NCBI GenBank assembly: GCA_022867105.1 | Contig: JALHVH010000276.1 | Location: forward strand, 1-7,708 | DNA: 7,708 bases | Direction of reading: 5' to 3' | DNA from: Candidatus Aminicenantota bacterium | GTDB lineage: Bacteria; Acidobacteriota; Aminicenantia; Aminicenantales; Saccharicenantaceae | Shown: positions 1 through 6,536 of the stretch, in pieces | Position numbering within the stretch: position 1 is the stretch's first letter | How the letters are laid out: each line of letters starts with the position of its first letter | Made by a program: the position numbers and the translations under genes | Notes under the pieces: generated by a model | Told to the model about the DNA's origin: nothing | Database searches by the model: none | What the model saw: the letters and a program-made list of their open reading frames with translations, nothing else

Positions 1-238
1 GGGCCAATCCGTCCTCACTTCCTGGGCCGCGGGGAAGTTCGGCGGGGAGAAGATCGCCAAGTTCATCAAGGACATCAAGCTCGAAGAGGACGTCAAGACC
101 CGTAAGATCGTCATCCCGGGTTTCGTGGCCCAGATCAGCGGAGATCTGGAGGAGCAGCTGGCGGGATGGGAGGTCATCGTCGGGCCCCAGGAAGCTTCGG
201 ATATCCCGAGCTTTATCAAGAACGTGAGCCTGACCTGA
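1..238 (+). CDS. acsC: Corrinoid iron-sulfur protein large (gamma) subunit, C-terminal fragment
   Basis: This is the 3' end of a gene entering from the left edge. Reading in frame from base 2 gives 78 codons and a TGA stop at 236-238. The peptide begins GQSVLTSWAAGKFGG and ends GWEVIVGPQEASDIPSFIKN plus four residues, which I recognise as the C-terminal, corrinoid-binding end of AcsC/CdhE. The family protein carries a [4Fe-4S] cluster and, with AcsD, a cobamide. It moves the methyl group from methyltetrahydrofolate to the acetyl-CoA synthase A-cluster in the Wood-Ljungdahl pathway, in the cytoplasm. The N-terminal cluster domain and most of the barrel lie outside the window, so only this end can be judged. 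The activator gene acsV follows after 8 bases, a standard partnership that supports the call. The archaeal name would be cdhE. Confidence 0.9.
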   Translation, partial: GQSVLTSWAAGKFGGEKIAKFIKDIKLEEDVKTRKIVIPGFVAQISGDLEEQLAGWEVIVGPQEASDIPSFIKNVSLT

Positions 239-246
239 AAAGGATA

Positions 247-2175
247 ATGCTTCCGTCAAAGACCCCGGGAAAAAAAGAAGGATTTCGAATCCGGTTTCTC
301 CCGTTTGATGTCACGGTTGAGGCCCCCCCGGATTCGACTCTCCTGGAGGCGGCGAGAGCCGCCGGCCTCCCTCTGAACACCGCCTGCGGCGGCAAAGGGA
401 CATGCGGGAAATGCCTCGTTCAGATCATGGACGGGGAATATGAAACCAGGCCTTCTTCCTCCCTCCCGTCCCGGCTCCTCAAAGAGGGCTATGCCCTCTC
501 CTGCCTGACCAGGGTGAAGGACCATTTGACCGTCGGCCTCCCTCAATTCCAGGAGATTATCATACGGAACGTTCTCTCCTCCCGCTTCTTGGAAGAGCAT
601 AAAAACACCATTTCCGGAACGTTCGAGATCGACCCCCCCATAGAAAAAGTGGAGGTGGATCTTCCCCCGCCCTCGCTGGAGAATAATGGAAGCGACCTTC
701 GGCGTCTCGAGCGCGAACTCCGTAAAAAGAGGCCGATCCGAGAGCTCGATTGTGAATATTCGGCATTGCGGAAACTGGCCCATGCCGTCCGTGAAAAAGA
801 GGGAAAGACGACCGCCGTCCTCTTCCGCTCCGGCGCAACCTGGACGGTCCTCGATGTGGAGCCCGCCGCTCCGGGGAAAAGGATCTGCGGCCTTGCCTGC
901 GACCTCGGGACGACCACCGTCGTTCTCCATCTCGTCGACCTTGAAAGCGGCGAGGTCCTGGGGACGTCCTCGACACTAAACCCTCAGGTGGCCCGCGGGG
1001 AGGACGTCATTTCGCGGATCCATTATGCCCGAAAGCCCGGCCATTTGAAGGAACTCCACGACCTCATCATCGGGGCCGTCAATCATCTGATCGACAAAGC
1101 GGTCCTCGCCTCCCGCGTCTCCGCCGGGGACATCTACTACGCCTCTTTTTCCGGAAACACGACCATGGCCCATCTTTTCCTCGACCTCGAGCCCCGCTTC
1201 ATCCGGGAGGAGCCCTATGTCCCCACCTTCAATGAGCTTCCCTTTTTCGCGGCCCGTGATTTGGGGCTGAAAACGAATCCCGCGGCCAGGGTCCACCTGG
1301 CTCCCGCGGTCGGAAGTTATGTGGGAGGCGACATCACGGCCGGGCTCCTCTTCACACCCCTTTATCGGGATCCGGAAAAGATCTCGTTGTTCATCGACGC
1401 CGGGACGAACGGCGAGCTGGTCGTCGGCAACCGGGAATGGCTCATGACCTGTGCCTGCTCGGCCGGCCCGGCCTTTGAAGGAAGCGGGACCCGGTGCGGG
1501 ATGCCTGCCGCCGAGGGGGCCATCGAAAAAATCAGCCTCGAAGACTCCGGGCGGGCCGTCTATCAGGTCATAGGGAACACAAGGCCCAAAGGCCTGTGCG
1601 GTTCCGGATGGGTCGACCTGCTGGCTGAATTGTTCTTTCATGGCTATGTGGACCGTCAGGGAAAATTCAACGCGCCGAAAGCGGGAGAACGCCTTCTTCA
1701 CGATGCCGAGGGCCCGGCCTTCCTGATCGAAGAGGGGAAGAACACGTTTTGGGGCAAGGACCTTGTCATCACAGAGCGGGATATCGCCAACCTCATCCGG
1801 ACCAAAGCCGCCATATTCTCCGCCTGCCTCCTGCTGCTTAAAAAAGCGGGACTGACCTTTGACAAGATCGACGCGTTCTATGTGGCCGGCGGCTTCGGCC
1901 AGAACCTGAGCATCCATAACGCCATCCTTATCGGCCTCCTCCCGGACCTTGAACGGAACAAGTTCTCATATCTCGGCAACACGTCCCTTCTTGGCGCCTA
2001 TCTCATTTGCCTTTCCGATGAGAACAGGCGGCTCGCGATCGACATCGCCGAGAAAATGACCTACATTGAATTGAACACGGACTCGAGCTACATGAATGAA
2101 TACACGGGAGCGTTGTTCCTGCCTCACACCCAGATCGATCTCTTCCCGTCCGTCCGTCAAGCGCTTCATCTCTGA
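247..2175 (+). CDS. acsV: Reductive activator of the corrinoid iron-sulfur protein (RACo/AcsV), 642 aa
   Basis: The product is an ATP-dependent activator that returns the corrinoid protein from inactive Co(II) to Co(I). An N-terminal plant-type ferredoxin domain (about residues 13-100) has the [2Fe-2S] pattern CX5CX2C then a distant Cys: C47, C53, C56 and C86. A linker and middle domain follow. The C-terminal ASKHA-fold ATPase part shows a phosphate-1 motif DLGTTT at 219, a phosphate-2 motif DAGTNGEL at 384 and YVAGGFG at 545. Length and domain order match the RACo family (ferredoxin, RACo linker, RACo middle, DUF4445-type C-terminus). I chose ATG 247 because it follows the acsC stop by 8 bases and has AAAAGG at 238-243 just upstream, although the spacing is a short 3 bases. 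A longer in-frame start at 166 would overlap acsC by 73 bases and add unrelated sequence. The gene is probably cotranscribed with acsC. No key residue appears missing. Confidence 0.93.
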   Translation: MLPSKTPGKKEGFRIRFLPFDVTVEAPPDSTLLEAARAAGLPLNTACGGKGTCGKCLVQIMDGEYETRPSSSLPSRLLKEGYALSCLTRVKDHLTVGLPQFQEIIIRNVLSSRFLEEHKNTISGTFEIDPPIEKVEVDLPPPSLENNGSDLRRLERELRKKRPIRELDCEYSALRKLAHAVREKEGKTTAVLFRSGATWTVLDVEPAAPGKRICGLACDLGTTTVVLHLVDLESGEVLGTSSTLNPQVARGEDVISRIHYARKPGHLKELHDLIIGAVNHLIDKAVLASRVSAGDIYYASFSGNTTMAHLFLDLEPRFIREEPYVPTFNELPFFAARDLGLKTNPAARVHLAPAVGSYVGGDITAGLLFTPLYRDPEKISLFIDAGTNGELVVGNREWLMTCACSAGPAFEGSGTRCGMPAAEGAIEKISLEDSGRAVYQVIGNTRPKGLCGSGWVDLLAELFFHGYVDRQGKFNAPKAGERLLHDAEGPAFLIEEGKNTFWGKDLVITERDIANLIRTKAAIFSACLLLLKKAGLTFDKIDAFYVAGGFGQNLSIHNAILIGLLPDLERNKFSYLGNTSLLGAYLICLSDENRRLAIDIAEKMTYIELNTDSSYMNEYTGALFLPHTQIDLFPSVRQALHL

Positions 2176-2180
2176 GGCTT

Positions 2181-2193
2181 GTCCCGCAGGGAC
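2181..2193. promoter_or_regulatory. Small perfect inverted repeat after acsV, upstream of the regulator promoter
   Basis: GTCCC-GCA-GGGAC forms a 5-bp GC-rich stem with a 3-base loop, starting 6 bases after the acsV stop. There is no T-run after it, so it is a poor intrinsic terminator. It lies 12 bases upstream of the -35 box of the next gene and could instead be an operator half-site pair. Either role is inference. Confidence 0.3.
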
Positions 2194-2205
2194 CGCCATG
2201 TTCTA

Positions 2206-2234
2206 TTGACTTGAAATCTGATATTTTATATTCT
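2206..2234 (+). promoter_or_regulatory. Sigma70-like promoter for the GntR-family gene
   Basis: TTGACT at 2206-2211 is a good -35 box. It is followed either by TATTCT at 2229-2234 (17-base spacer) or by TATATT at 2227-2232 (15-base spacer). The segment is strikingly AT-rich inside a GC-rich window and lies 43-71 bases before ATG 2277. An ATAT-TTT-ATAT inverted repeat (2221-2231) overlaps the -10 region and could be a regulator contact site. This promoter also argues against a longer reading of the gene beginning at TTG 2211, which would place the promoter inside the coding region. Confidence 0.6.
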
Positions 2235-2276
2235 CGGCTGTGTGAAAACCTCCGGACGAAAGGAGCCCGAGGACCC

Positions 2277-2951
2277 ATGGATGCCAGACCGTTGCTGAAC
2301 ATCAAGTCGCTGAAGGAGCAGGTCTACGAGTACCTGCGCGAGCAGATGCGGAGCGGGGATCTCAAGCCGGGGTCGGTCATCGACATGGAGGAGACCTCGA
2401 AAAAGCTGGGCGTGAGCAAGACCCCGCTCCGGGACGCGCTCCTCCAGCTGGAGACGGAGGATTTCGTCACCATCCTTCCCCGCCGGAAGGTCATCGTCAA
2501 TGTCCTGACCCTCCAGGACATCAGGAACTACTACGAGATTATCGGGGCGCTGGAGAGCCAGGCCCTTCTCTCCGCCTTCGATCACTTCCACGACTCGGAC
2601 ATCAAGTTCATGGAGAGGATGAATGATGGCATGAAAAAGGCCATCGACGACGGCGATTTCGACCTCTATTATGAAAAGAACCTGAAATACCACGAGACGT
2701 ACCTGAACCTGTCCGGCAACGCGAGCCTGACCAAGATTGTCAACCAGATGAAGAAGAGGCTGTACGACTTCCCCCGCAAAACGGGATTCGTCAAGGAATG
2801 GGAAGAGGCCTCGATCGGCGAGCACCGGCAGCTCACGAGCCTCATCCGGACGAAGAAGCGCCAGGAGGCCGTCGCTTACATCCGCGACATCCATTGGTCG
2901 TTCAAGGTCCAGGAAAAATATATCAGCAAGTATTACGCCGAGATCTCCTAG
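2277..2951 (+). CDS. GntR-family transcriptional regulator with FCD ligand domain, 224 aa
   Basis: This is a cytoplasmic DNA-binding regulator of the FadR subfamily. Residues about 8-76 form a winged helix-turn-helix: LKEQVYEYLREQMRSGDLKPG, then the recognition region EETSKKLGVSKTPLRDALLQL and the wing ending in ILPRRKVIV. The rest is a helical FCD effector domain. FCD proteins usually bind a metal through one Asp and three His. Here H139, H183 and H206 occupy the expected places, while N135 stands where the Asp normally is. ATG 2277 was chosen because AAAGGAG lies at 2259-2265 (11-base spacing), with GAGGA at 2269-2273 as an alternative, and because the promoter precedes it. A short stem CTCC 2250-2253 with GGAG 2262-2265 could mask the ribosome site. 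The epimerase gene follows after 62 bases and is the likeliest target along with this gene itself; the effector (many family members sense carboxylates or sugar acids) is not visible. Confidence 0.9.
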   Translation: MDARPLLNIKSLKEQVYEYLREQMRSGDLKPGSVIDMEETSKKLGVSKTPLRDALLQLETEDFVTILPRRKVIVNVLTLQDIRNYYEIIGALESQALLSAFDHFHDSDIKFMERMNDGMKKAIDDGDFDLYYEKNLKYHETYLNLSGNASLTKIVNQMKKRLYDFPRKTGFVKEWEEASIGEHRQLTSLIRTKKRQEAVAYIRDIHWSFKVQEKYISKYYAEIS

Positions 2952-2973
2952 ACGGTCGCCAAAGGCGGCCGTC
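2951..2973 (+). promoter_or_regulatory. Stable hairpin between regulator and epimerase genes
   Basis: A 10-bp stem (2951-2960 with 2964-2973), closed by an AAA loop, has nine Watson-Crick pairs and one G-U wobble. It begins at the last base of the regulator stop codon. No T-run follows (the next bases are CGGCATGG), so it does not look like a complete intrinsic terminator. It may be an mRNA-processing or stabilising element, or a partial terminator that lowers expression of the downstream gene. Confidence 0.5.
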
Positions 2974-3013
2974 CGGCATGGAATGCCCGGAGATCAGGAA
3001 AGGGGAGCATGGC

Positions 3014-4051
3014 ATGTCCAAGACGGAGAAAAGCGGCCGCGCGGCGGCCATGGATGACCTGATCGTCGTCACGGGCGCGGGAGGCTTTATCGGCGGGTCG
3101 TTGACCCGGTCCCTTCATGAGCGGGGGTTCACCAGGATCCGGGTCGTGGACAAGAAGCCCCTGCCGGATTGGTACCAGCGTGTGCCGGGAGTTGAATGCC
3201 TGTGCCTGGACCTGAGCCATCGGAAGAACTGCGAACGCGCCGCCGAGGGCGCCGTCGAGGTCTACAATCTCGCGGCCGATATGGGAGGGATGGGGTTTAT
3301 CGAAAGGTTCCGTATCGAGTGTCTCCGCAGCATCCTCATCAACACCCACATGATCGAAGCGGCCTACCGGGCGGGCGCCGTGAGGTATTTCTATTCGTCC
3401 TCGGCCTGCGCCTACAACACCGACCTCCAGAAGAGCCCGGATGTGCGGGCCCTCAAGGAGTCCGACGCCTATCCCGCCATGGCCGAGAGGGGCTACGGCT
3501 GGGAAAAGCTCATGTCCGAGATGTTCTGCCAGGAGTATTGGGCGGAGCGGGGCTTGAAGACGTTCATCGCCAGGTTCCACAATGTTTATGGCCCCAACGG
3601 AACCTGGGACGGCGGCCGGGAAAAAGCACCGGCGGCCCTCTGCCGCAAGGTGATCGAGGCCAGGGACAAAGGGCGGAACTGGATCGAGATCTGGGGCGAC
3701 GGCACCCGGACCCGGAGTTTCATGTTCATCGACGACTGCGTCGACGGCATCGACCGGATCACGCACTGCGAGGACCTCATCGCGACACCCATCAACCTCG
3801 GTTCGAGCGAGCTCGTCTCGGTCAACGACCTCGTGACCATCATCGAGGGCATCGCCGGGGTCAAGCTCGAGCGCCGCTACGACCTCTCCGCCCCCAAGGG
3901 CGTCGGCGGTCGAAACAGCGACAATACCATGATCAAGCGGGTCCTGGGTTGGGAGCCTTCCACGACGCTCCGCGACGGTCTGAGAAAGACCTACGCCTGG
4001 ATCGAAGAGCAATACGCGGACAGGAAGGCCGGCAGGAAGACCGTCGAGTAA
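3014..4051 (+). CDS. NAD-dependent sugar-nucleotide epimerase, GDP-mannose 3,5-epimerase-like, 345 aa
   Basis: This is an extended short-chain dehydrogenase/reductase that probably converts GDP-D-mannose to GDP-L-galactose/GDP-L-gulose in the cytoplasm. The Rossmann motif TGAGGFIG begins at residue 20. Stretches typical of the plant enzyme are present: NLAADMGGMGFI, SSSACAYN, FHNVYGPNGTWDGGREKAPAA, WGDGTRTRSF and VGGRNSDN. The residues I expect to be catalytic are C132, Y161, K165 (the YxxxK pair) and K204. As I recall, the Arabidopsis enzyme uses C145, Y174, K178 and K217, so all four are shifted by exactly 13, which is strong support for the specific subfamily. I chose ATG 3014 because AGGGGAG at 3001-3007 sits 6 bases upstream. 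An in-frame ATG at 2978 lacks such a site, and one further upstream at 2798 would overlap the regulator. A related GDP- or other NDP-sugar epimerase remains possible. Its position after a GntR regulator suggests regulated synthesis of a sugar for surface glycans. Confidence 0.87.
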   Translation: MSKTEKSGRAAAMDDLIVVTGAGGFIGGSLTRSLHERGFTRIRVVDKKPLPDWYQRVPGVECLCLDLSHRKNCERAAEGAVEVYNLAADMGGMGFIERFRIECLRSILINTHMIEAAYRAGAVRYFYSSSACAYNTDLQKSPDVRALKESDAYPAMAERGYGWEKLMSEMFCQEYWAERGLKTFIARFHNVYGPNGTWDGGREKAPAALCRKVIEARDKGRNWIEIWGDGTRTRSFMFIDDCVDGIDRITHCEDLIATPINLGSSELVSVNDLVTIIEGIAGVKLERRYDLSAPKGVGGRNSDNTMIKRVLGWEPSTTLRDGLRKTYAWIEEQYADRKAGRKTVE

Positions 4052-4082
4052 CGGCCCCTCGCCATAGGCCCCTATTCGTTAT

Positions 4083-4112
4083 TTGACATCGCCGCTCAGC
4101 CGAGGATATGAT
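4083..4112 (+). promoter_or_regulatory. Near-consensus sigma70 promoter for the outer-membrane protein gene
   Basis: A perfect -35 box TTGACA (4083-4088) is followed after 18 bases by TATGAT (4107-4112), one base away from TATAAT. Transcription would begin near 4119 and give a leader of roughly 85 bases before the TTG start at 4206. No clear terminator lies between the epimerase stop at 4051 and this promoter, so some read-through is possible. Confidence 0.65.
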
Positions 4113-4151
4113 TTTGCCACAACCAGCAGGGGGGATATCGAGCGAGAAGAG

Positions 4152-4161
4152 GATAATTATC
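4152..4161. promoter_or_regulatory. Perfect 10-base palindrome in the leader, possible operator
   Basis: GATAATTATC reads the same on both strands and lies about 40 bases downstream of the -10 box, inside the predicted leader. It is followed by two copies of TCACCCGG (4160-4167 and 4184-4191), 24 bases apart start to start. A regulator binding here could block the promoter by roadblock, but a 10-base AT-rich palindrome can arise by chance. Confidence 0.25.
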
Positions 4162-4205
4162 ACCCGGTGCGATAAAGGAGACTTCACCCGGAGAAGAAGG
4201 ATCTC

Positions 4206-6434
4206 TTGAAATACCGGAAATTCACTTTCCTGTTGTTTGCGGTTTTCTTCTTCGCGGCCCATCAGGGGCTATCCCAAGAGCCTCTTGTCATCCGGAGAAT
4301 TTCCAGCCTCGTCACCCTTGATGGCTTGAGCAACGAAGACGCTTGGCAGAGCATCAAGCCGCTGCCCGTCGTCATGTTTCTGCCCAGTTTTGGGAATTCT
4401 CCTTCCGAGAAAACGGAGATTTTGATCGGTTTCGATGACGTCTATCTCTATGCGGCCGCACGGCTCTACGACCGGGAGCCTGCCAAAATCCAAGCGCCAT
4501 CAAAAAAGCGCGATTATTTCGAGTCGAATACGGAATGGTTCGGCGTCCTTTTTGATACATTCAACGACAAAGAGAACGCTCTTGGCTTTTTCACAACGCC
4601 TTCAGGGCTGCGCTGGGACGGCACGGTGTCCAACGACGCCGAGCAAAGAACGATCAACGATATGCCCATCAACTCGAGTTGGAATACGTTCTGGGATGTT
4701 GCCGTGGTCAAAAACGACCAGGGCTGGTTTGTTGAGATGCGGATTCCTTTTTCCAGTTTGCGTTTTCAGGACCAGGAAGGCCGTGTCACCATGGGCCTGA
4801 CCGCTTTTCGCTGGATTCCCCGCAAGTCGGAGGGCGACATCTTCCCGCCCATCGACCCAAAGCTTGGAATCATGAGCATGTGGAAGCCTTCCCAAGCGCA
4901 TGAAATCGTCCTGGAAGGCGTGCACAGCCGCAGGCCGCTCTATATTACGCCTTACGGCCTCGGCGGCTACGGGCAGTCCAATGACCTGAATGATGAGGAA
5001 ACGGCTTACCTGCACAAGGACAAGCCCACTTCCGAAGCGGGCCTGGACATCAAGTATGGCCTGACCAGCAACCTGACCTTCGACCTGACCGCGAACACGG
5101 ATTTTGCCCAGGTCGAGGCTGATGACTACCAGGTCAACCTCACCCGCTTTTCGCTCTTTTTCCCCGAGAAAAGGCTCTTTTTCCTGGAGCGGGCCGGCAT
5201 CTTTGATTTCAGCTTCGGCGAGTATAACCAGCTCTTTTACAGCCGGAGAATTGGGATCGCCGAAGAGGAATCCGTCCGCATTTACGGCGGGGCGCGGCTG
5301 GTGGGGCGCCTCGGCCCCTGGGACCTGGGCTTTCTGGACATGCAGACAGCGCCTCTTCATGAGGAAAACCTGCCCTCGGAGAATTTCGGAGTGTTCCGCC
5401 TCCGACGCAGGGTTTTCAATCCCTACTCCTACGTCGGCGGAATGATCACGACCCGGCTCGGCACGGACGGCTCCTACAATACCGCCTATGGCCTGGATGG
5501 GACGTTCCGGATTCAGGCGGACGATTATCTTTTGCTGAACTGGGCCCAGTCTTTTCAATCCGGAAAAGACAACGACCCAGCCTCGCTCGATCCGGCCCGC
5601 TTCAGATTCAGCTGGGAGAGGCGCACGAGGAAAGGCCTGGGCTTCAACCTCGGCCTATCCCGTGCCGGGAAGGATTACGACCCGGGAATGGGTTTTGAGA
5701 TGCGCGAGGATTTCAGCCGGTTCGGAAACCGTGTTCTCTACGGCTGGCTGCCCGGAGAAAGATCGTTCCTGAGCTCGCATTATCTTTTTGCTGATGGCAC
5801 CGTGTATTTCCGTAATGAGGACAATTCCCTGGAATCGGTCGAAATCGGGCCGGGGTGGGGATTCCTGGCCAAGCGCGGCTGGAACGGAGAGTTTGCCTTC
5901 AAGATGTATAAGGAAAGCGTTCGGGAGGAGATTTCCTTTTTTGATAAAGTCTTCGTGCCTCCCGGAGAATATGCATTCGCAGGCCTCAAAGGATACATCC
6001 AATCGCCCTTTGGCAATCTCTTGAGCGCCACGGTGACGATCGATGCCGGCTCATTCTACGACGGCCGGCGGTTGACCGTCGGGGTCACGCCCGTCTGGGG
6101 CATTTCTTCGGACCTCACTCTCGGCGGCTATTATGAATTCAACCGCGTGGAATTTTCCGGCCGGCGCCAGGCTCTGACGGCTCAAATTGCCCGGGTGCGA
6201 TGGCTGGCGACGCTGAGCACGAAATTTTCGGCCTCGGCCTTCATCCAATACGACAGCGCCGTGGAGCAGGTGACCGCCAACGTGAGGCTTCGCTTCAACC
6301 CCCGGGAAGGCAACGACCTCTACCTGGTCTTTAATGAAGGGCTCAACACTCATCGCACCGGGGAAACTCCTTACCGGCCCTATTACAGCGGCCGGGCCGT
6401 CATGATCAAATATTCATACACGTTTGTTTTTTAG
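4206..6434 (+). CDS. Outer-membrane protein with CBM9-like N-terminal domain and DUF5916-type beta-barrel, 742 aa
   Basis: The protein is exported and probably sits in the outer membrane. Residues 1-23 form a signal peptide: KYRK, a hydrophobic run FLLFAVFFFAA, then G-L-S before Q24 as a likely signal peptidase I site. Residues about 28-225 resemble the CBM9-like beta-sandwich found at the start of this family (LDGLSNEDAWQ, then a long stretch around WFGVLFDTFNDKENALGF). From about 230 a barrel-type region begins, with the family-typical stretches LFFLERAGIFDF (324) and FYSRRIG (SRRIG at 346). The chain then alternates aromatic and polar residues to a terminal Tyr-Thr-Phe-Val-Phe, which fits the C-terminal Phe signal read by the BAM machinery. 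The start is TTG 4206, with AGAAGGA at 4195-4201 five bases upstream; no ATG lies nearby in frame. Family members are often annotated as carbohydrate-binding or DUF5916 proteins, but substrate and activity are not established. It is transcribed from its own promoter. Confidence 0.83.
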   Translation: MKYRKFTFLLFAVFFFAAHQGLSQEPLVIRRISSLVTLDGLSNEDAWQSIKPLPVVMFLPSFGNSPSEKTEILIGFDDVYLYAAARLYDREPAKIQAPSKKRDYFESNTEWFGVLFDTFNDKENALGFFTTPSGLRWDGTVSNDAEQRTINDMPINSSWNTFWDVAVVKNDQGWFVEMRIPFSSLRFQDQEGRVTMGLTAFRWIPRKSEGDIFPPIDPKLGIMSMWKPSQAHEIVLEGVHSRRPLYITPYGLGGYGQSNDLNDEETAYLHKDKPTSEAGLDIKYGLTSNLTFDLTANTDFAQVEADDYQVNLTRFSLFFPEKRLFFLERAGIFDFSFGEYNQLFYSRRIGIAEEESVRIYGGARLVGRLGPWDLGFLDMQTAPLHEENLPSENFGVFRLRRRVFNPYSYVGGMITTRLGTDGSYNTAYGLDGTFRIQADDYLLLNWAQSFQSGKDNDPASLDPARFRFSWERRTRKGLGFNLGLSRAGKDYDPGMGFEMREDFSRFGNRVLYGWLPGERSFLSSHYLFADGTVYFRNEDNSLESVEIGPGWGFLAKRGWNGEFAFKMYKESVREEISFFDKVFVPPGEYAFAGLKGYIQSPFGNLLSATVTIDAGSFYDGRRLTVGVTPVWGISSDLTLGGYYEFNRVEFSGRRQALTAQIARVRWLATLSTKFSASAFIQYDSAVEQVTANVRLRFNPREGNDLYLVFNEGLNTHRTGETPYRPYYSGRAVMIKYSYTFVF

Positions 6435-6448
6435 GAATTTTCCTTTTT
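6433..6448 (+). terminator. Weak possible intrinsic terminator after the outer-membrane protein gene
   Basis: AGGA-ATTT-TCCT overlaps the stop codon and is followed by TTTT. The stem is only 4-5 bp, far weaker than a normal intrinsic terminator. The rest of the convergent gap (6449-6536) holds two other small stems without T-runs: CAGGA/TCCTG at 6490-6503, and GACCG/CGGTC at 6456-6460 with 6480-6484. I see no strong terminator for either converging gene. Confidence 0.2.
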
Positions 6449-6536
6449 CCGACGGGACCGAATTTGACGCGGATTGGAGCGGTCGTCGACAGGAAGACTC
6501 CTGAGCGGATACGGAAGGCACAGCAAAATCGGCGGC

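Noticed and set aside
166..246. Longer N-terminus for acsV starting at ATG 166
   Set aside because: It would overlap acsC by 73 bases, and the added residues do not belong to the ferredoxin domain; ATG 247 fits the junction and a ribosome site.
976..1917. 313-codon open frame on the minus strand inside acsV
   Set aside because: It lies wholly antisense to a clearly recognised gene, is rich in Gly/Arg/Asp/Pro as expected from GC-rich shadows, and shows no family motif.
2798..3013. Longer N-terminus for the epimerase
   Set aside because: It overlaps the end of the regulator gene and encodes Arg/Pro/His-rich noise; ATG 3014 has a strong, well-spaced ribosome site and is followed by the Rossmann motif.
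2948..4012. 354-codon open frame on the minus strand over the epimerase gene
   Set aside because: It is an antisense shadow of a gene with intact catalytic residues, has low-complexity composition and shows no recognisable domain.
3196..4086. 296-codon plus-strand frame overlapping the epimerase gene
   Set aside because: It is an alternative frame of the same GC-rich gene; the Arg/Pro/Gly-rich product with repeated RR and HR runs is typical of frame-shifted noise.
4602..5558. 318-codon minus-strand frame inside the outer-membrane protein gene
   Set aside because: It is antisense to a recognised gene and has no motif of its own.
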